64,000 nucleotides of DNA, from positions 615,001-679,000 of the forward strand of contig JBBBDQ010000308.1 of the NCBI GenBank assembly GCA_037127315.1, written 5' to 3'. Positions 40,155 to 51,489 of this stretch are shown piece by piece. A program made the position numbers and the translations under genes. Numbering within the stretch: position 1 is the first letter of the stretch; each line of letters opens with the position of its first letter. This DNA comes from Ascarosepion bandense (taxonomy: Eukaryota; Mollusca; Cephalopoda; Sepiida; Sepiidae). Under the pieces are notes generated by a model. It ran no database searches. It worked only from the letters and a program-made list of their open reading frames with translations, and had not been told where the DNA came from.

Positions 40155-40690
40155 TCATTATTGGAGTAGATAGTACCCACCATCACCTGGTTTTACACTC
40201 TACCCACTTCTTTTGAACAGGTGTAGAGGTGATCGCCTTGATTCGTGTTTAGGAAGGGGTTTCCGGTACATTTTCCTTCGACTTCGGTTGTGGTTTCCAA
40301 TCTTCTCACTTTCTTTCTTTTGTTTATTTTTTTTTCAATTGGAGTAGATAAACTGAATTATCGCCCGGTTCACACTCCACCCACGTCTATTGAACAGGTG
40401 CAGAAGCTCATCCCTTGTTCCCTGTTTAGGATGTGGTTTCCGGCTTTCTCTTTTCCAATCTTTCCACATTTCTCTTTTGTTAATTTTTTTTCAATTGGAG
40501 TAGATAGACTGAATTATCGCCCGGTTCACACTCCACCCATGTCTATTGAACAGTTGCAGAGACTCATCCCTTGTTCCCTGTTTAGAATGTGGTTTCCGGC
40601 TTTCTCTTTTCCAATCTATTCACTCTTACGTAGCCCCCTGCACACCAGTGGCCTTACCGCCTTGCTTGGGGTGATGTGATTAAAAAAAAA
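40155..40690 (+). mobile_element. SINE: three tandem body units plus shared 3' tail and poly(A)
   Basis: Three successive units of about 125-160 bases begin at 40155, 40330 and 40488. Each contains ATTGGAGTAGATA, CACCCACGTCTATTGAACAGGTG, GTTCCCTGTTTAGGATGTGG (each with variants) and a pyrimidine stretch. Only the last is followed by the tail GTAGCCCCCTGCACACCAGTGG...CTTGCTTGGGGTGATG and A(12). The same tail ends the LINE copies at 55340-56150 and 52980. Inverted copy at 63815-64000. Confidence 0.75.
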
Positions 40691-40838
40691 AAAACAAAAG
40701 AAAAAACGGATGACACTGATGACATCATAACATTGTCAACTAATAAATCCGGGCAATTTTCTCTTTGTCCGGTGTTTTTTAGCATCAGCTACGGCCCTGT
40801 ATATTACATATATATTTTTTCCGTAATATATTTCGTAG

Positions 40839-40842
<4 letters not shown>

Positions 40843-40878
<36 letters not shown>
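40843..40878. repeat. (TA)n microsatellite
   Basis: Eighteen TA repeats at the edge of the SINE at 40879. Confidence 0.95.
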
Positions 40879-40884
<6 letters not shown>

Positions 40885-41075
40885 CATTCCGCAGACAGAC
40901 CTGTTTCGGCGTAACACAGCTCATCAGTACAGTTAGACTCCGATTGCTTTTTTACCCAGGATTGAAACCCGACCGAAATGGCGTCAGTCGGCGACTCTAC
41001 CTGGGCTATGGGCGTTCGGTGGAAGTAGGCAAACTTTTTAGCGCATATCATTATACGCGCCCAATAGCTAGAGCG
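40879..41075 (-). mobile_element. tRNA-derived SINE (minus), partner of 60498-60690
   Basis: Reverse complement contains the A-box-like ATAGCCCAGGTAGAGTC region and the B-box-like GGGTTTCAATCCTGGG, followed by AAAAAGCAATCGGAGTC. A similar copy in plus orientation is at 60498-60690. Both abut TA microsatellites at the same end. Confidence 0.7.
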
Positions 41076-41159
41076 CTCTAATTCATTTCACTGAATGAGC
41101 GATGCGTACATGCCAGAGTAGCTACTGTTTATCAAAGTTTACTATTTTTCCAGAGTGCT

Positions 41160-41580
41160 CAATGCTCTCATTACGGAAAGTAAGAAAACTTGGTTATAAA
41201 CAACCGACAATTTAAAATGATTTGTTTGAACATTATTTTTGATCGATACACGTATTTGAGTAGATTATTCTGAATATAATCAAACAGTATTATACATTTA
41301 TTTCTACCTGCGACCCCTATCCACATGGTGGCTTCCCCTATGTTGATAGAGGTCGCAGGTTCGAATCATGCCGAATGACACACATTTTCGTAATAAAAAA
41401 AAGTTGTCGTAAATGATCAGGCCAGTAGAAATAAATATATAATACTGTTTAATTATAAACAGAATATCTACTTAAATACGAAGTATCGATTAAAAAAATA
41501 ATGTTCAAACAAACCATTTCAAATTGTCGGTTGTTTATAAATAAGTTTCGTTAATTTTCGTTAATTTCCGTAACATGTTT
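41160..41580. mobile_element. tRNA-Leu-like SINE with inverted partner (hairpin)
   Basis: A tRNA-like head at about 41310-41392 (GGTCGCAGGTTCGAATCATG, acceptor-like end CCGAATGAC) is followed by a body at 41395-41565. That body is the reverse complement of 41165-41310 (TCAAACAGTATTATACATTTA against its complement, and ACAACCGACAATTT against AAATTGTCGGTTGT). The two arms of about 140 bases could fold back over the head. Confidence 0.7.
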
Positions 41581-41674
41581 ACATTTGTTGACAAAACAAT
41601 ACATTTCAGAGCAGAGTTGGTTATTACGATGAATTTGAAGATTGTGTTATAGGCTTAATTTGACTTTGTTTAGA

Positions 41675-41965
41675 CTGATCGTCATTCGTGGTCGAGAGGT
41701 CTAAGAGCTCTAGATCACATATTGGCTTTCCCGATGTTGATAGGGATCGCAGGTTCGAATCTTGCCGAATAACACACATTTTTGTAACAAAAGGTTATCG
41801 CAAATAATCAGGCCGATAAAAATAAATATACAAGACTGTTTGATTAGAAACAGAATATCTACTTAAATACGAGTATCGATCGAAAATAATGTTCATATAA
41901 ATCATTTCAAATTGTTGGTTGTTTATAATCTTCGTTAATTTCCGTAATATATATATATATATATA
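41675..41965 (+). mobile_element. tRNA-Leu-like SINE, intact head
   Basis: The head at 41681-41772 can be drawn as a leucine-type tRNA. Acceptor GTCATTC pairs with GAATAAC (one mismatch), A box TGGTCGAGAGGTCTA, a long variable arm TTTCCCGATGTTGATAGGGA, and B box GGTTCGAATC. The anticodon stem is degenerate and a body of about 190 bases follows, so it is a SINE and not a tRNA gene. Confidence 0.75.
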
Positions 41966-42105
41966 TCGAAGTGAATACGGAACGAGGATAAATTTACAAC
42001 GACCAAAACATTAACTTTAAACAGTGCTCGATATATAATATAAAGCTGTGAATATTTATTATAAATTATAGTTTAAAACATGTACAAAAAATTGTACATG
42101 TTCTA

Positions 42106-42109
<4 letters not shown>

Positions 42110-42152
<43 letters not shown>
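42110..42152. repeat. (TA)n microsatellite
   Basis: About twenty TA repeats directly before the Tc1-type MITE. Confidence 0.9.
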
Positions 42153-42153
<1 letters not shown>

Positions 42154-42450
42154 CCGGCCCTAATTATTAGGACACTCCAGTGTTTATTGCTAAGTGAATA
42201 ATTGTAAATAAAAATAGAATTTTTTTTTGTTAATATTGCACAATAACATGTGCATCAAATAAATTTATAAATATTTAATAATTACCTATATTGCAGTTTC
42301 ATCAATAAAAGAATAAAGAAAATTTAGCGTGATTCGGACGAGTTCATTATTGCTTCCTTGCCTTGTAAAATTTTGAAAAGTAATCATAACAAAAGAACCA
42401 TTCCATTTTCATTTAGAATTATCCACTGCAAATACAATGAAATACGCCTT
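42153..42450. mobile_element. Tc1-type MITE, right end lost
   Basis: Begins ACCGGCCCTAATTATTAGGACACTCC, a Tc1-like terminal repeat (given in part), and shares its interior (CGTGATTCGGACGAGTTCATTATTGCTTCCTTG in parts; AAAGAACCATTCCATTTTCA) with 52176-52562. Its right terminal repeat is missing; the RTE LINE 3' end with its TTCTTCTTCT tail follows directly. Confidence 0.75.
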
Positions 42451-42454
42451 CTTC

Positions 42455-44284
42455 TTCTATGTGCCTTGTCCCTTCAGGACGTAGGCGATCATGGTTCTCC
42501 ACGTCTCCCTATCCCTTGTGGCTCTTAGTATGTTTGCTTCTCTTACACCTCGCAACCCCCGTTCCATCATCCACCTGATCAGGCCCTGCAAATATGTTAT
42601 CCACTGCCTTCCTCTGTCTCTTTTTTCCTTCTATCTGGCCTGTCAGTATCAGGTTCTCCAAGCTCTCCTTTCTCATTGCATGTCCCAGGAACTTCAGTTG
42701 TCTTTTCCTAATGCTCAGTATCAATTTTCTTTTTGTTGCCATTCTTTCCAACATCTCATCGTTGCTTGTATGCTCAGTCCACGATATACGCAGCATCCTT
42801 CTGTAGAACCACATTTCCGCTGCTTCAAGTTTTGTCCTCATTGTCGATGATATTGTCCAGCATTTACTGCTGTATTGAAGAAGACATCACATAGCAATCC
42901 AGCACTCTTTTCTTTGTTTCTAGTGAAATTTTCCTGTGTGGTAGTACTTTACTCAGCTTCTGGAACGCGTCCTTTGCCATGTCAATTCGCCTTCGGATTT
43001 CGGTGTCGCACTTTCCATCTCCTGTTAGAACACTTCCTAGGTATTTAAATTTTTGTACTTGCTTGATTCTGCTATCCCCCACCTGCACTTGGCAGTTTGG
43101 GTTGCACCTTTTGCTGATGACCATGCATTCAGTTTTCTTAAAGTTTATTTGTAGTCCCTTTTTGTCACTCTCCACCGCTAATCTTTTCTGTCGGAGGTCT
43201 TGTAGTTTCCTTTCCGTGTCTGCAATCAGCACTGTATCATCTGCATACCTTATGTTGTTCAACTTGTGGCCTCCGATAACAAATCCTGGCGTGTGATCTA
43301 GGGTCCTCAAAATATTCTCGCTGTACAAGTTGAACAGATCCGGTGAAAAACACATCCTTGTCTTACGCCTCTTTCTATCTTTGTAAATCTACTAAATCGT
43401 TACCTGTCCGTATGCGGGCAGTTTGCTGCCGGTAGAGATTCTTGATTACTCTGATGTCTTTCCCAAAATGGTCGATGCTGTTGAGCATCTCCATCAATTC
43501 TTTGTGTCGTATTTTGTCGAATGCCTTCGCATAATCAATAAAACATAGGTAAAAGTCTTTCTTCATTTGTATTGCCTTTCGCAGAGCATCCTAATCATAA
43601 ATATAGCGTTCCTTGTTCTAGTGTCTTTGACGAACCCGCACTGTTCCTGCCCTATCTATGGCCTGATTTTGCTTCTCGCTCTATTCATCAGGAGTCTGAC
43701 CATCAGTTTGGTAATGTGGCTCATTAAGCTGGTAGTTCTGTGTAGTTCACACTCGTTTGCGCCTGGTTTCTTCGGCAGTGCTATAAATATCGACTTGCAT
43801 AGGACATCTGGTATTATTCCGCTGCTATAAATTTCGTTTATTATGTCGGTAATTTTTTCTATGCCATATTCTTCAAGAGCTATCAGCAGCTCTATTACGA
43901 CGCCGTCTAGACCAGCTGCTTTGTTTCTGTTCAGTTTGGCCATTGCAGCTTCCACTTCGGATTTTAATATTTCCGGTTCATCTTCCTCCTTGTGTATTCT
44001 CGGTTGTTCTCTCCTGTCGCAAAAAAGATACTTTATATATTCTTCCCATCGCTGGAGTATTTCTTCTTTCTCCAATATGATTGTCCCATCCTTTGATTGT
44101 ATGCATCCTGTTGAGGAACAGGTTTTTTGTCCTGTCAGTTCTCTTATCTCTTTATGCATCTCCGCTTTATTGGTCCTGCTCAGTCTCTCGACTTCTGTGC
44201 ATTTGTTGTTGAGCCATTCCTCTTTAGCCTGTTTGCATTTGTTCCGGTATCTCTCTGTGTAGTTTTCTTGTACTCCCCTCCATG
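42455..44284 (-). mobile_element. RTE-type LINE, RT region, broken ORF
   Basis: Minus-strand pieces of one RT ORF in order: linker/finger (43656-44159: E-K-E-E-I-L-Q-R-W, N-K-A-A-G-L-D-G-V), palm (43375-43566: C-F-I-D-Y-A-K-A-F-D), catalytic R-Y-A-D-D-T-V-L-I-A-D (in 42864-43355) and C-terminus (42509-42841: W-F-Y-R-R-M-L-R-I-S-W-T-E). At least three frame breaks separate them, so it is dead. The 3' tail is (GAA)n (plus strand TTCTTCTTCT at 42450). The N-terminal endonuclease is missing; the 5' side ends against the Penelope-like element. The clade assignment (RTE/Proto2-like) is from motif style. Confidence 0.8.
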
Positions 44285-47018
44285 AGTATTATTTTTTCTT
44301 CTAGTTGGTTTGAGGTAGTTATATCTTTCAGTTTGTTGTGGAGGTCATGTTTGTTCTTCTATAATGTCTCAAGATTTTCTTTCGCTATTTCAATTTGCCT
44401 TTTCACAAGGCTCCATTTATATTTCAAGGTGGTGATGGTGTGTTGGGCTGCTGGATCATGTAATTTAAATTGTGTGTATTTTGGCAGCATTTTTTCATTA
44501 ATGCAGGTTTCATTGAATGATATAGACAAATATATTTCTAGAAGAAATAATACTCAGACTATCCAAAATCACCGCAAAATCTGAAGTTGAACACCGTGCT
44601 AAAATTGTCAAAAAACTTAATTCACTATACAATGGCACGATCACTCTTCCCAAAAAATTCGATAAATTCATAAATCTTTCCAACCACAAACTAACTAAGC
44701 ACCAAAAAGAATTACTCAACCTTTGGACCTAACTGCCATATATACCGTAAGTATAACCAGCTTACTAAAAAATTGAAATAGAAACGCTCTATCAAAGCAT
44801 CACTAAACTACAAGATGAAAAACTTATAACCGTTAAACCCGAACTGAAAGACCTACTTAAGGCTGAGGCAATCAAAGATCGCCATGATAAATGCAGAAGC
44901 TCCTCAAAAATTCTATCGAAACAACTAAAAAGTGCCGCGCACGAACTACGCAACCACCCTCACATAATTGTAAAAAAAGCCGACAAGGCTAACATCTTTG
45001 TTGTACTTAACAAATCAGATTACAACACAAAACTCAACCACATACTTCATGACCACACAAAATTTTAAAAAATTAACAAAAACCCGACACACCAACTAAA
45101 ATCTAAACTTAATAAACTCATTAGTGCCAACAACGCTGATCAGAATTCCTTAAAACTCCCTAAAATTAGTGGTGACTATAAACCTGGTTACATATACGGA
45201 ACCATAAAAACTCATAAACCTAACTATCCTCTCCGCCCTATCATATCCCAAATTCCTACTCCTGTATACCAGTTAACTAAACATATTAACCAGCTTATCA
45301 CACCCTACCTTCCGAGTAAATAAAGCATAAAGTCAACCCTAGAGACAATCCAAATCCTCAAGAGTGAAAAACCTAACAATGAAATCATAGCTTTAACTTG
45401 ATGTGGAAAACCTTTTTACTAATGTACCCGTCAGTGAAACTATTGATATAATTATAAGAAATGTTTACAGTAATCCTTCATTACCCCCACTCAAAATTAA
45501 TCCCAACATCCTAAGAAAAATTCTACTAGCTTGTACTACTGAAGTGCCTTTTGTTGATCCAAACAACACCATGTATATACAACGTGACGGAATCTCCATG
45601 TGTTCAGTGCTTGGTCCGACTTTTAGTAATTTCTACATGTCTAACCTTGAAAATACTACCTTTGCAAAATTTACAAAACCATCAATATATCTACGATATG
45701 TTGATGATATCCTACTATTAATTAAAAATACCGATGAAATATTACAACTTCAAAAACAGTTTCAAAATAACTCAGTTTTAAAATTCACTTATGAACTTAG
45801 CAAAGATAACAAAATTCCGTTTCTTGATATATTAATTAACACTGACAACAATAAATTTACTATCTCACCGTATCAAAAACCCACTAATAAAAATCCCTCC
45901 ACACTCAATTATATTAGTGAATGCCCCCACTATTACAAAATAGCCATTATAAAAAATCTATTATATCGTGCAAAAGTCAATTCATCTACAAATCAGATAT
46001 TCCACAGTGAACTAAAAAACATAAAACAGACACTCATCAATAATAATTTTCCCAACTACATAGTTGATAAACAAATACGTTATTTTCTTAAAAAGCTTAA
46101 CATGGAAAAAACAACACATGATACTAACCCAACCAATCCTAAACATATCACTCTCTTATACCGTAGCCAGATGCACTCCAACTACCAACTAGATGAAAAC
46201 ATCCTAAAAAAACTCATAAATACTAATATTTCTCCGACAGACTCTAACAAAAGAATTAAGTTCATTATATATTACACTAAATCCACTACATCTAATTCAT
46301 TTGTCCGCAACGACTCTTCCCCCACTGTTAGTGCTTTGCAAAAAACCAATGTAGTATATAAATTCATATGTCCATTTAGAGAATGTATCTCTAACAACCT
46401 CAATAATATCTACATCGGCCACACCACAAATTCGCTCTCACGGCGTCTGACGTTGCACTTAAATGAAAATTCAAATATATTCCGTCATTTAGAACAACAC
46501 GGTTATCAACGCACACTTCTGAGAAAAACGCTTGTTGATAACACGTACATACTTAAACAAGAAAGTAACAAACAGAAACTAAAAATCCTCGAAGCAATCT
46601 ACATTAAACAATTTAAACCTAGTTTGAATACAATCAATTTTGATATTTCCAATAACGTACTCAAATGTCTGTAATCAGACCAGGGACCACAACACCACTA
46701 TTTTGTCACTGTCTTCGGACATCCGCCACGGTAGGGATGGACGTATATTTTCAATTCAATTCTCTTTATTGTTAATAACTTAAATGTTCTATGTTTACTG
46801 TGTGTTAATATTTACTCTTTGATAATGGCTTATGTGAGCCGAAAGCTTAGATCCGATAAAAAAAATCAACAATTACTGTGATTTTTTGTTGTCTTTCAAC
46901 GACATCAGCATCAAGTATATCAGACGGTATGAACGGATCCTACACAAAATTAATAGACAAAACTTGTCTATATTATTCAATGAAACCTGCATTAATGAAA
47001 AAATGCTGCCAAAATATA

Positions 47019-47024
<6 letters not shown>
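44284..47024 (+). mobile_element. Penelope-like element with inverted 5' part
   Basis: Body in plus orientation from 44536: RT remnants with stops (44550-45400), then the open RT/GIY-YIG frame 45403-46674 and a 3' region. 44284-44535 is an inverted copy of the element's 5' coding part (minus: F-N-E-T-C-I-N-E-K-M-L-P-K-Y-T). 46890-47024 is a direct partial copy of the same 5' part. The inverted piece ends and the plus body starts at the same element position (CTAGAAGAA...ATAATACTC on both strands). This fits twin-priming-like inversion or the terminal-repeat rearrangements known for Penelope-like elements. Confidence 0.8.
45403..46674 (+). pseudogene. Penelope-like RT plus GIY-YIG endonuclease (C-terminal two thirds)
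   Basis: 423 open codons; the natural start is lost because upstream frames contain stops (near 44733, 45065, 45320, 45400). RT motifs: T-N-V-P-V-S-E-T, D-G-I-S-M-C-S-V-L-G-P and catalytic R-Y-V-D-D-I-L-L-L near residue 100. Then K-I-P-F-L-D-I-L. The C-terminus has the GIY-YIG-type motif N-I-Y-I-G-H-T-T-N-S-L-S-R-R-L, and E-A-I-Y-I-K. GIY-YIG endonuclease fused to this RT type is diagnostic of Penelope-like elements, where it nicks target DNA. In M-C-S-V-L-G-P the usual residue is glycine/proline-rich (G-S-P-L-G-P style), perhaps a decayed position. Confidence 0.85.

Positions 47025-47077
<53 letters not shown>
47024..47077. repeat. (TA)n microsatellite
   Basis: About 27 TA repeats terminate the Penelope-like 3' region. 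Confidence 0.95.
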
Positions 47078-47078
<1 letters not shown>

Positions 47079-47084
47079 ATTAAC

Positions 47085-47484
47085 TAGTATATCTTAATTG
47101 TTTAATTTTCTTAGGTTTTTTAAAAATTCCAATTTCTTATCCTTTCACTAGTAATATGTAAATGTATTTTTTAAACTAAATAATTAAGTTTAAACAACTG
47201 AATTTAAATAGAATAATCAGGTTTACTTTTAAACTATTTTTTAATTTTATAATGTATTATATTTGTTTCGTTAATTGTATAATTAGTATAATTTTGATTA
47301 TATAGTAGTGTGATGATTTTGTTATCGCAAAGGGTTGATTGAACTATTATCTCTTAAATTTCTTATCCTTTCACCGTTAATTTATAATATTTATTTTAAT
47401 TTTTTATTTTAATTTTCTTTCTATTTTAACTTTATTCCTCTCTTCTTTCCTCGTCTTCCTTTTTCGTTTACGCTTTAAGATACT

Positions 47485-47533
<49 letters not shown>

Positions 47534-47991
47534 ATCTCACCTAACCCACTTTCTTTACGTTTCAAATCTACGGGTCAGCAGTCTAACTGACAGGCTGAAT
47601 GTATCTTTAGATTTTAGTTGACATCCGCTTTTCTTTTACGCGTACTCTTTGATTATTTGTTGCGTATATATATGCTTATGTATGATGTATTTTTTCTTAA
47701 ATTTTCTCTTTTAAGGGAGCGACATTTATTTTTATTCTGCTTTTTTTGGGGTCTTTGTGAATTTCATTCATGTAAAATCTTTTGTACAATGAAGACGGAA
47801 GCTGATGATGGTTCGCCTGAAATAGGCCTATATTCTGATTTACCACAAAATAACGGGTCTGCCTTAATTTTTCATATATTTGTTCTATATGTATTTATAT
47901 ACATATATATTTAGAGCTCTCTTAGAGAGTTATCCTATCACTGTATGTACAGGATACTCCTTTGGATTCTTCTATATCTACACCGAATGCT

Positions 47992-48039
<48 letters not shown>

Positions 48040-48237
48040 ACGTAATTTCTATCGGTAATTTCTGCAATAATTTTTGACGCTTTGCTATACTTTATTCTTG
48101 ATGTCTTATGCATTATAATAATAAAATAACTAGATATGCATTTACATTATATATATATATATATAAAATATGAGTAATGTTTACTAATAGTTTCTTTTAA
48201 AAAGGGCTCAATACAAAAGTAAAGCATATATATATAT
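47085..48237. other. AT-rich intron DNA with CT and TA microsatellites
   Basis: No gene. (CT)n at 47489-47535, (TA)n at 47994-48034 and 48149-48165. ATGATGGTTCGCCTGAAATAGGCC near 47808 resembles the short motif seen at Penelope-like ends but is not sufficient to call one. Confidence 0.5.
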
Positions 48238-48239
48238 AT

Positions 48240-48720
48240 AATGGAAATGCATATTTATTCAGAAATTATAGCATGGATATGTTATAATATCACTACAAAA
48301 GTAGCTATTTTGTTTTGACACTACTTGTGTCTTATCAAGTGATCAGGTTTATTTCAAGTTAAAGGGCCTTAAAAGGTTAAAACCAAGCCAAACCCTCTTT
48401 AATCAGGATGGTATTGTTGCATAGACAGTGTAGACCAATCAGACTAAAGTAACTTCTAATTTAAAAAACAATTTTGGGGTCATTAATATTAATATTTGGT
48501 TAAATTGAGATCAGCATTATTAATATTTTTTAAATTCTAAGTTTAACAAAAAAAATTAGATTTTGAAAGTTATTCCTACATTAAACGGGAAAATATATTA
48601 AACAAGCTAAAAATAAAATAGAAAAAACAAAAAAAGAAATAAAATAGCTACTTTTGTAGTGATATTATAACATAATTGTTATAATTTCTGAATAAATATT
48701 ATTATCTCTACTTTGTATTG
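48240..48720. mobile_element. inverted-repeat element (MITE or foldback), about 470 bp
   Basis: ATTCAGAAATTATAGCATGGATATGTTATAATATCACTACAAAAGTAGCTATTTTG (48259-48315, quoted in this form only as arms of TTATAATATCACTACAAAAG) is mirrored by CTTTTGTAGTGATATTATAA at 48652-48671 and flanks. Arms are about 55-60 bases with few mismatches. The interior is non-coding (ACTTGTGTCTTATCAAGTGATCAGG). Superfamily unknown. Confidence 0.65.
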
Positions 48721-48732
48721 GATAATGGAAAT

Positions 48733-49440
48733 ACGAGGGTTATTCAATAAATAAGGTGAAGTTTTCGGTATAAGGACTTCTAATACAGGTAGAAGCTTAC
48801 CTCTTTTTTTTTCAACGTAGTCTCCCAGCAGTGTCACACCCTATTCTGTCTGTGCACATGCTTCCGTATTCTCTCAGCGTAAAAATCTTTGGAGTGATGA
48901 CTTAAGCCCTTTTGACTTAATCGTCACTTTCAAACTTCCTGCCTCTCGTGAACGCTTTCAAGGGACTACACAGGTGAAAGTCTGAAGGGGCAAGGTCTGG
49001 GCTGTAAGGGGGATGAGAGCATTTCCCAGCTCAGCTCGTTGATGGTCTGCACCGTTTGGCATCTTTGGCACCCACCGGCAGCTGACCTTTGAGTAAGCAA
49101 TTTCATCAGGGACAATTTTATGTGCTGTCCCAACAGATATGTTCAGTCTTTGCAATGTCATCCACTGTCACCCTTCTGTCAGACTGAATGAGGTCATTGA
49201 CTGATTCGATAAGATCACGAGACCTCACTTCTGTAGGCCTCCCAAGCCTATCTTTATCCTCAACACTGCTCCGTCTTTCTTTAAACAATTTAGCCCACTT
49301 GTAGACATTTTTTTTTGGCTGAAACATGTGGCACCATACACATTCTATGAATTTCAACTAGTTTGCACCCCCCAGCAAAGAAAAACTTGGTAACTGACCT
49401 CTGTTCAATCCTCTCGAGCCAATATCCCCTGCACCACGAC
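48733..49440 (-). mobile_element. mariner-type transposon remnant
   Basis: Minus frames give the mariner transposase N-terminal part: V-Y-K-W-A-K-L-F-K-E (49118-49357), G-R-P-T-E-V-R-S-R-D, then L-N-I-S-V-G-T-A-H-K-I and S-C-R-W-V-P-K (48958-49161). This is the helix-turn-helix and linker region, split by a frame break. The catalytic domain is absent. ACGAGGGTTATTCAATAAATAAGG at 48734 looks like the mariner terminal repeat. Internally deleted and dead. Confidence 0.8.
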
Positions 49441-49610
49441 GCACGTATATAAGATATTATTCATATAAAATACAAATTTTCTTGTAACCTAATTATGCAC
49501 AATAATGGATCATATGCAATATAGGTGAACAATTCAACCAGAAAAAGTGAAAATAAATACAATGTATCTAAATACGAATTAGAGACATGTCATAACAAAT
49601 CAGGATATGC

Positions 49611-49920
49611 GTTATGGTGCAGTGGACATCGGCTCGGAACGAGAAATCGGGGAGCCGAGTTCAAATTCCAGTTGAATTCCTTGCATTCACTTACGCCCAA
49701 ATACCCTTGGGAAAGGTGTTAATCCATCTCTTCCGTCCAGTTATGGATTAAATAGCACTACAGATTGGGTTCTATAGCCTTGGTTGGCAACTAGTCTACT
49801 ACAGAAAGTAATGGCGACCTACTGCTGGATAATCTTCTGCTCAGTCAGTCATGCCTCTTTCAAGACATGATCGCCCAAAGCGTGTATCACGTATGGAACT
49901 TAACTGAGTAAAATAACAGA
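49611..49920 (+). mobile_element. tRNA-headed SINE, copy 1
   Basis: Head with A-box-like TGGTGCAGTGGACATC and B-box-like GAGTTCAAATTCCAG. Body contains CCAGTTATGGATTAAATAGC, AGCCTTGGTTGGCAACTAGTC, GCTCAGTCAGTCATGCC and CATGATCGCCCAAAGCGTG. It shares its body with 50021-50310, 50375-50490 and 37735-37890. Confidence 0.8.
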
Positions 49921-50020
49921 TCATTCCATCTCAAATCATGTTTCACGGTAATTTTTAACATCAACTCGAAATTTTTCTTGTTAAAAAGCTGAATAATTTT
50001 AACACATTTAACATTCTAGG

Positions 50021-50310
50021 TGTGCAGTAGATGTCGGCTCAGAACGGGAAATCGGAGAGCCGAGTTCGAATTCCAACTGACATTCGTTTCATTCACGTGC
50101 ACGCAAATAACCTTGGGAAAGATATTAATCAGTTTCTTCCTTCCAGCTATGGGTTAAATGATTGGTTTCTGTAGCCTTGGTTGGCAACCAGTTTAACGCA
50201 GAAAATAATGACAACCTACTGTGGGAAGATCTTCTGCTCAATCAGTCATGTCTCTTTCGGGACATGATCATCCAAGCGTGTAACACGTACGGCACTTAAC
50301 TGACTGATAC
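50021..50310 (+). mobile_element. tRNA-headed SINE, copy 2
   Basis: Head TGTGCAGTAGATGTCGGCTC ... GAGTTCGAATTCC (B box), then the same body as copy 1 and CGTGTAACACGTACGGCACTTAACTGA at the end. Divergence from copy 1 is roughly 10 percent by eye. Confidence 0.8.
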
Positions 50311-50374
50311 AATTACTGCTCTAGTGGATTTTGTTAATCTATTAGAATTTTTAATGAAAATTAACTCTAGTGAA

Positions 50375-50492
50375 TCGACTGCAGAAAGTAATGGCAACCT
50401 ACTGCGGGAAAATCTTCTGCTCAGTCAGTCAGGTCTTTTTCGAGACATGATCGTCCAAGCGTGTTTCACGTATGGCACTTAACAGAATGAAC
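50375..50492 (+). mobile_element. SINE 3' fragment, copy 3
   Basis: Only the 3' body part (GCAGAAAGTAATGGCAACCT, GACATGATCGTCCAAGCGTG, CGTATGGCACTTAAC) of the preceding SINEs. Confidence 0.75.
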
Positions 50493-50635
50493 ATTCTGAA
50501 TAAAAAGTAGCGAATTTTATATAATATTTTTTCGAGACTTAGCATAGACAAAACAAATTTACGAATTTTGACTAAAAGCAAAAACTCCGGAAACTCCTAA
50601 ATTTTTCATCCTTTAATAGTCAATTGTGCTTAGTC

Positions 50636-51140
50636 TTTTTTTGTTTTTTTAATCATTTCGCCCCAAGCAAGGCATTCCACTGCCACTATTGCGCATGGGG
50701 CTACATAAGGGAAGGTAAAGAGAAGGAGTGGTTAGACATAGGGAATGTCAGGAGGAAGGTGACAGATGAGTAACGATACCGAGGATGAGGGTTGGGCAGA
50801 TGGGAAGAGTGTTTGATAGAATGGGAGCAGGTTAGTGTGTTAGGAGATGTCTATTGACCTTACATTTAAACTCCTGGAGATTGTAGCCGTCTGAGAAGCA
50901 ATCGTATGGAAGGGAATTCCACAGTCGGGAAGTGCGAGGAAAGAAACTGTTGGAGTAGAAGTTGCGGTTGCATTTTATCGGTTTCACTGTAAAAGGCTGG
51001 GATCTAGTTGCTAATCTAGTATCTCGTGCAAATTCGTATTTAGGGGGCACCAGTGATCTAAGTTCATCGGAGCAGAAGCCGTGAAAGTATTTATAGAAGA
51101 GACACAGGGAAGCCACGTAACGTAACACATCACTCAATAG
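50636..51140 (-). mobile_element. LINE 3' fragment (RT C-terminus, UTR, tail)
   Basis: Minus frame 50832-51137: A-S-L-C-L-F-Y-K-Y-F-H-G-F-C-S-D-E-L, E-F-A-R-D-T-R-L-A-T-R-S and S-R-L-W-N-S-L-P-Y. Then a 3' UTR ends in the shared tail (plus strand TCATTTCGCCCCAAGCAAGG at 50655). It closely matches the plus-strand copy at 55690-56145. 5' truncated. Confidence 0.8.
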
Positions 51141-51149
51141 GTCTCGGGT

Positions 51150-51302
51150 TTCTGATTTTTAGATTTCGGCATTAAATAATTCATAGAGTTTGATTTCCCG
51201 CTGAACAAAACCAACCCACCTAACCAATCATAATATTTAGATTTCAGCATGAAATAGCCCGTAGAGGTTGATATGTTGCTAAACAAAACAAACCAACTCG
51301 TT
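51150..51302 (-). repeat. two stray units of the 78-bp minisatellite, inverted
   Basis: Plus strand reads TTTAGATTTCGGCATTAAATAATTCATAGAG and later AGATTTCAGCATGAAATAGCCCGTAGAGGTTGATATG (in parts). This is the reverse complement of the 31381-33480 unit. Thus the unit exists outside the array, 18 kb away and inverted. Confidence 0.75.
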
Positions 51303-51489
51303 AAAGAAAGTTAGACACGAAATTTATTGAGTGATTTGTTATACAAAGACGTATAAAGAGAAAAGCAAGTGTTGATAAGACTGTGAGGGTCACAAAGCAC
51401 TATCTGTAGCCCTCTCATCAAACTTGCCTTCGCACCTCACTCGTGGGTAGTACGCATCTGCGCTGAGAAGAAAAATCGGAACCCCTAAA

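Noticed and set aside
41681..41772. Functional tRNA-Leu gene
   Set aside because: The anticodon stem does not pair and a SINE body follows. Sibling copies share the same body, so it is a SINE head.
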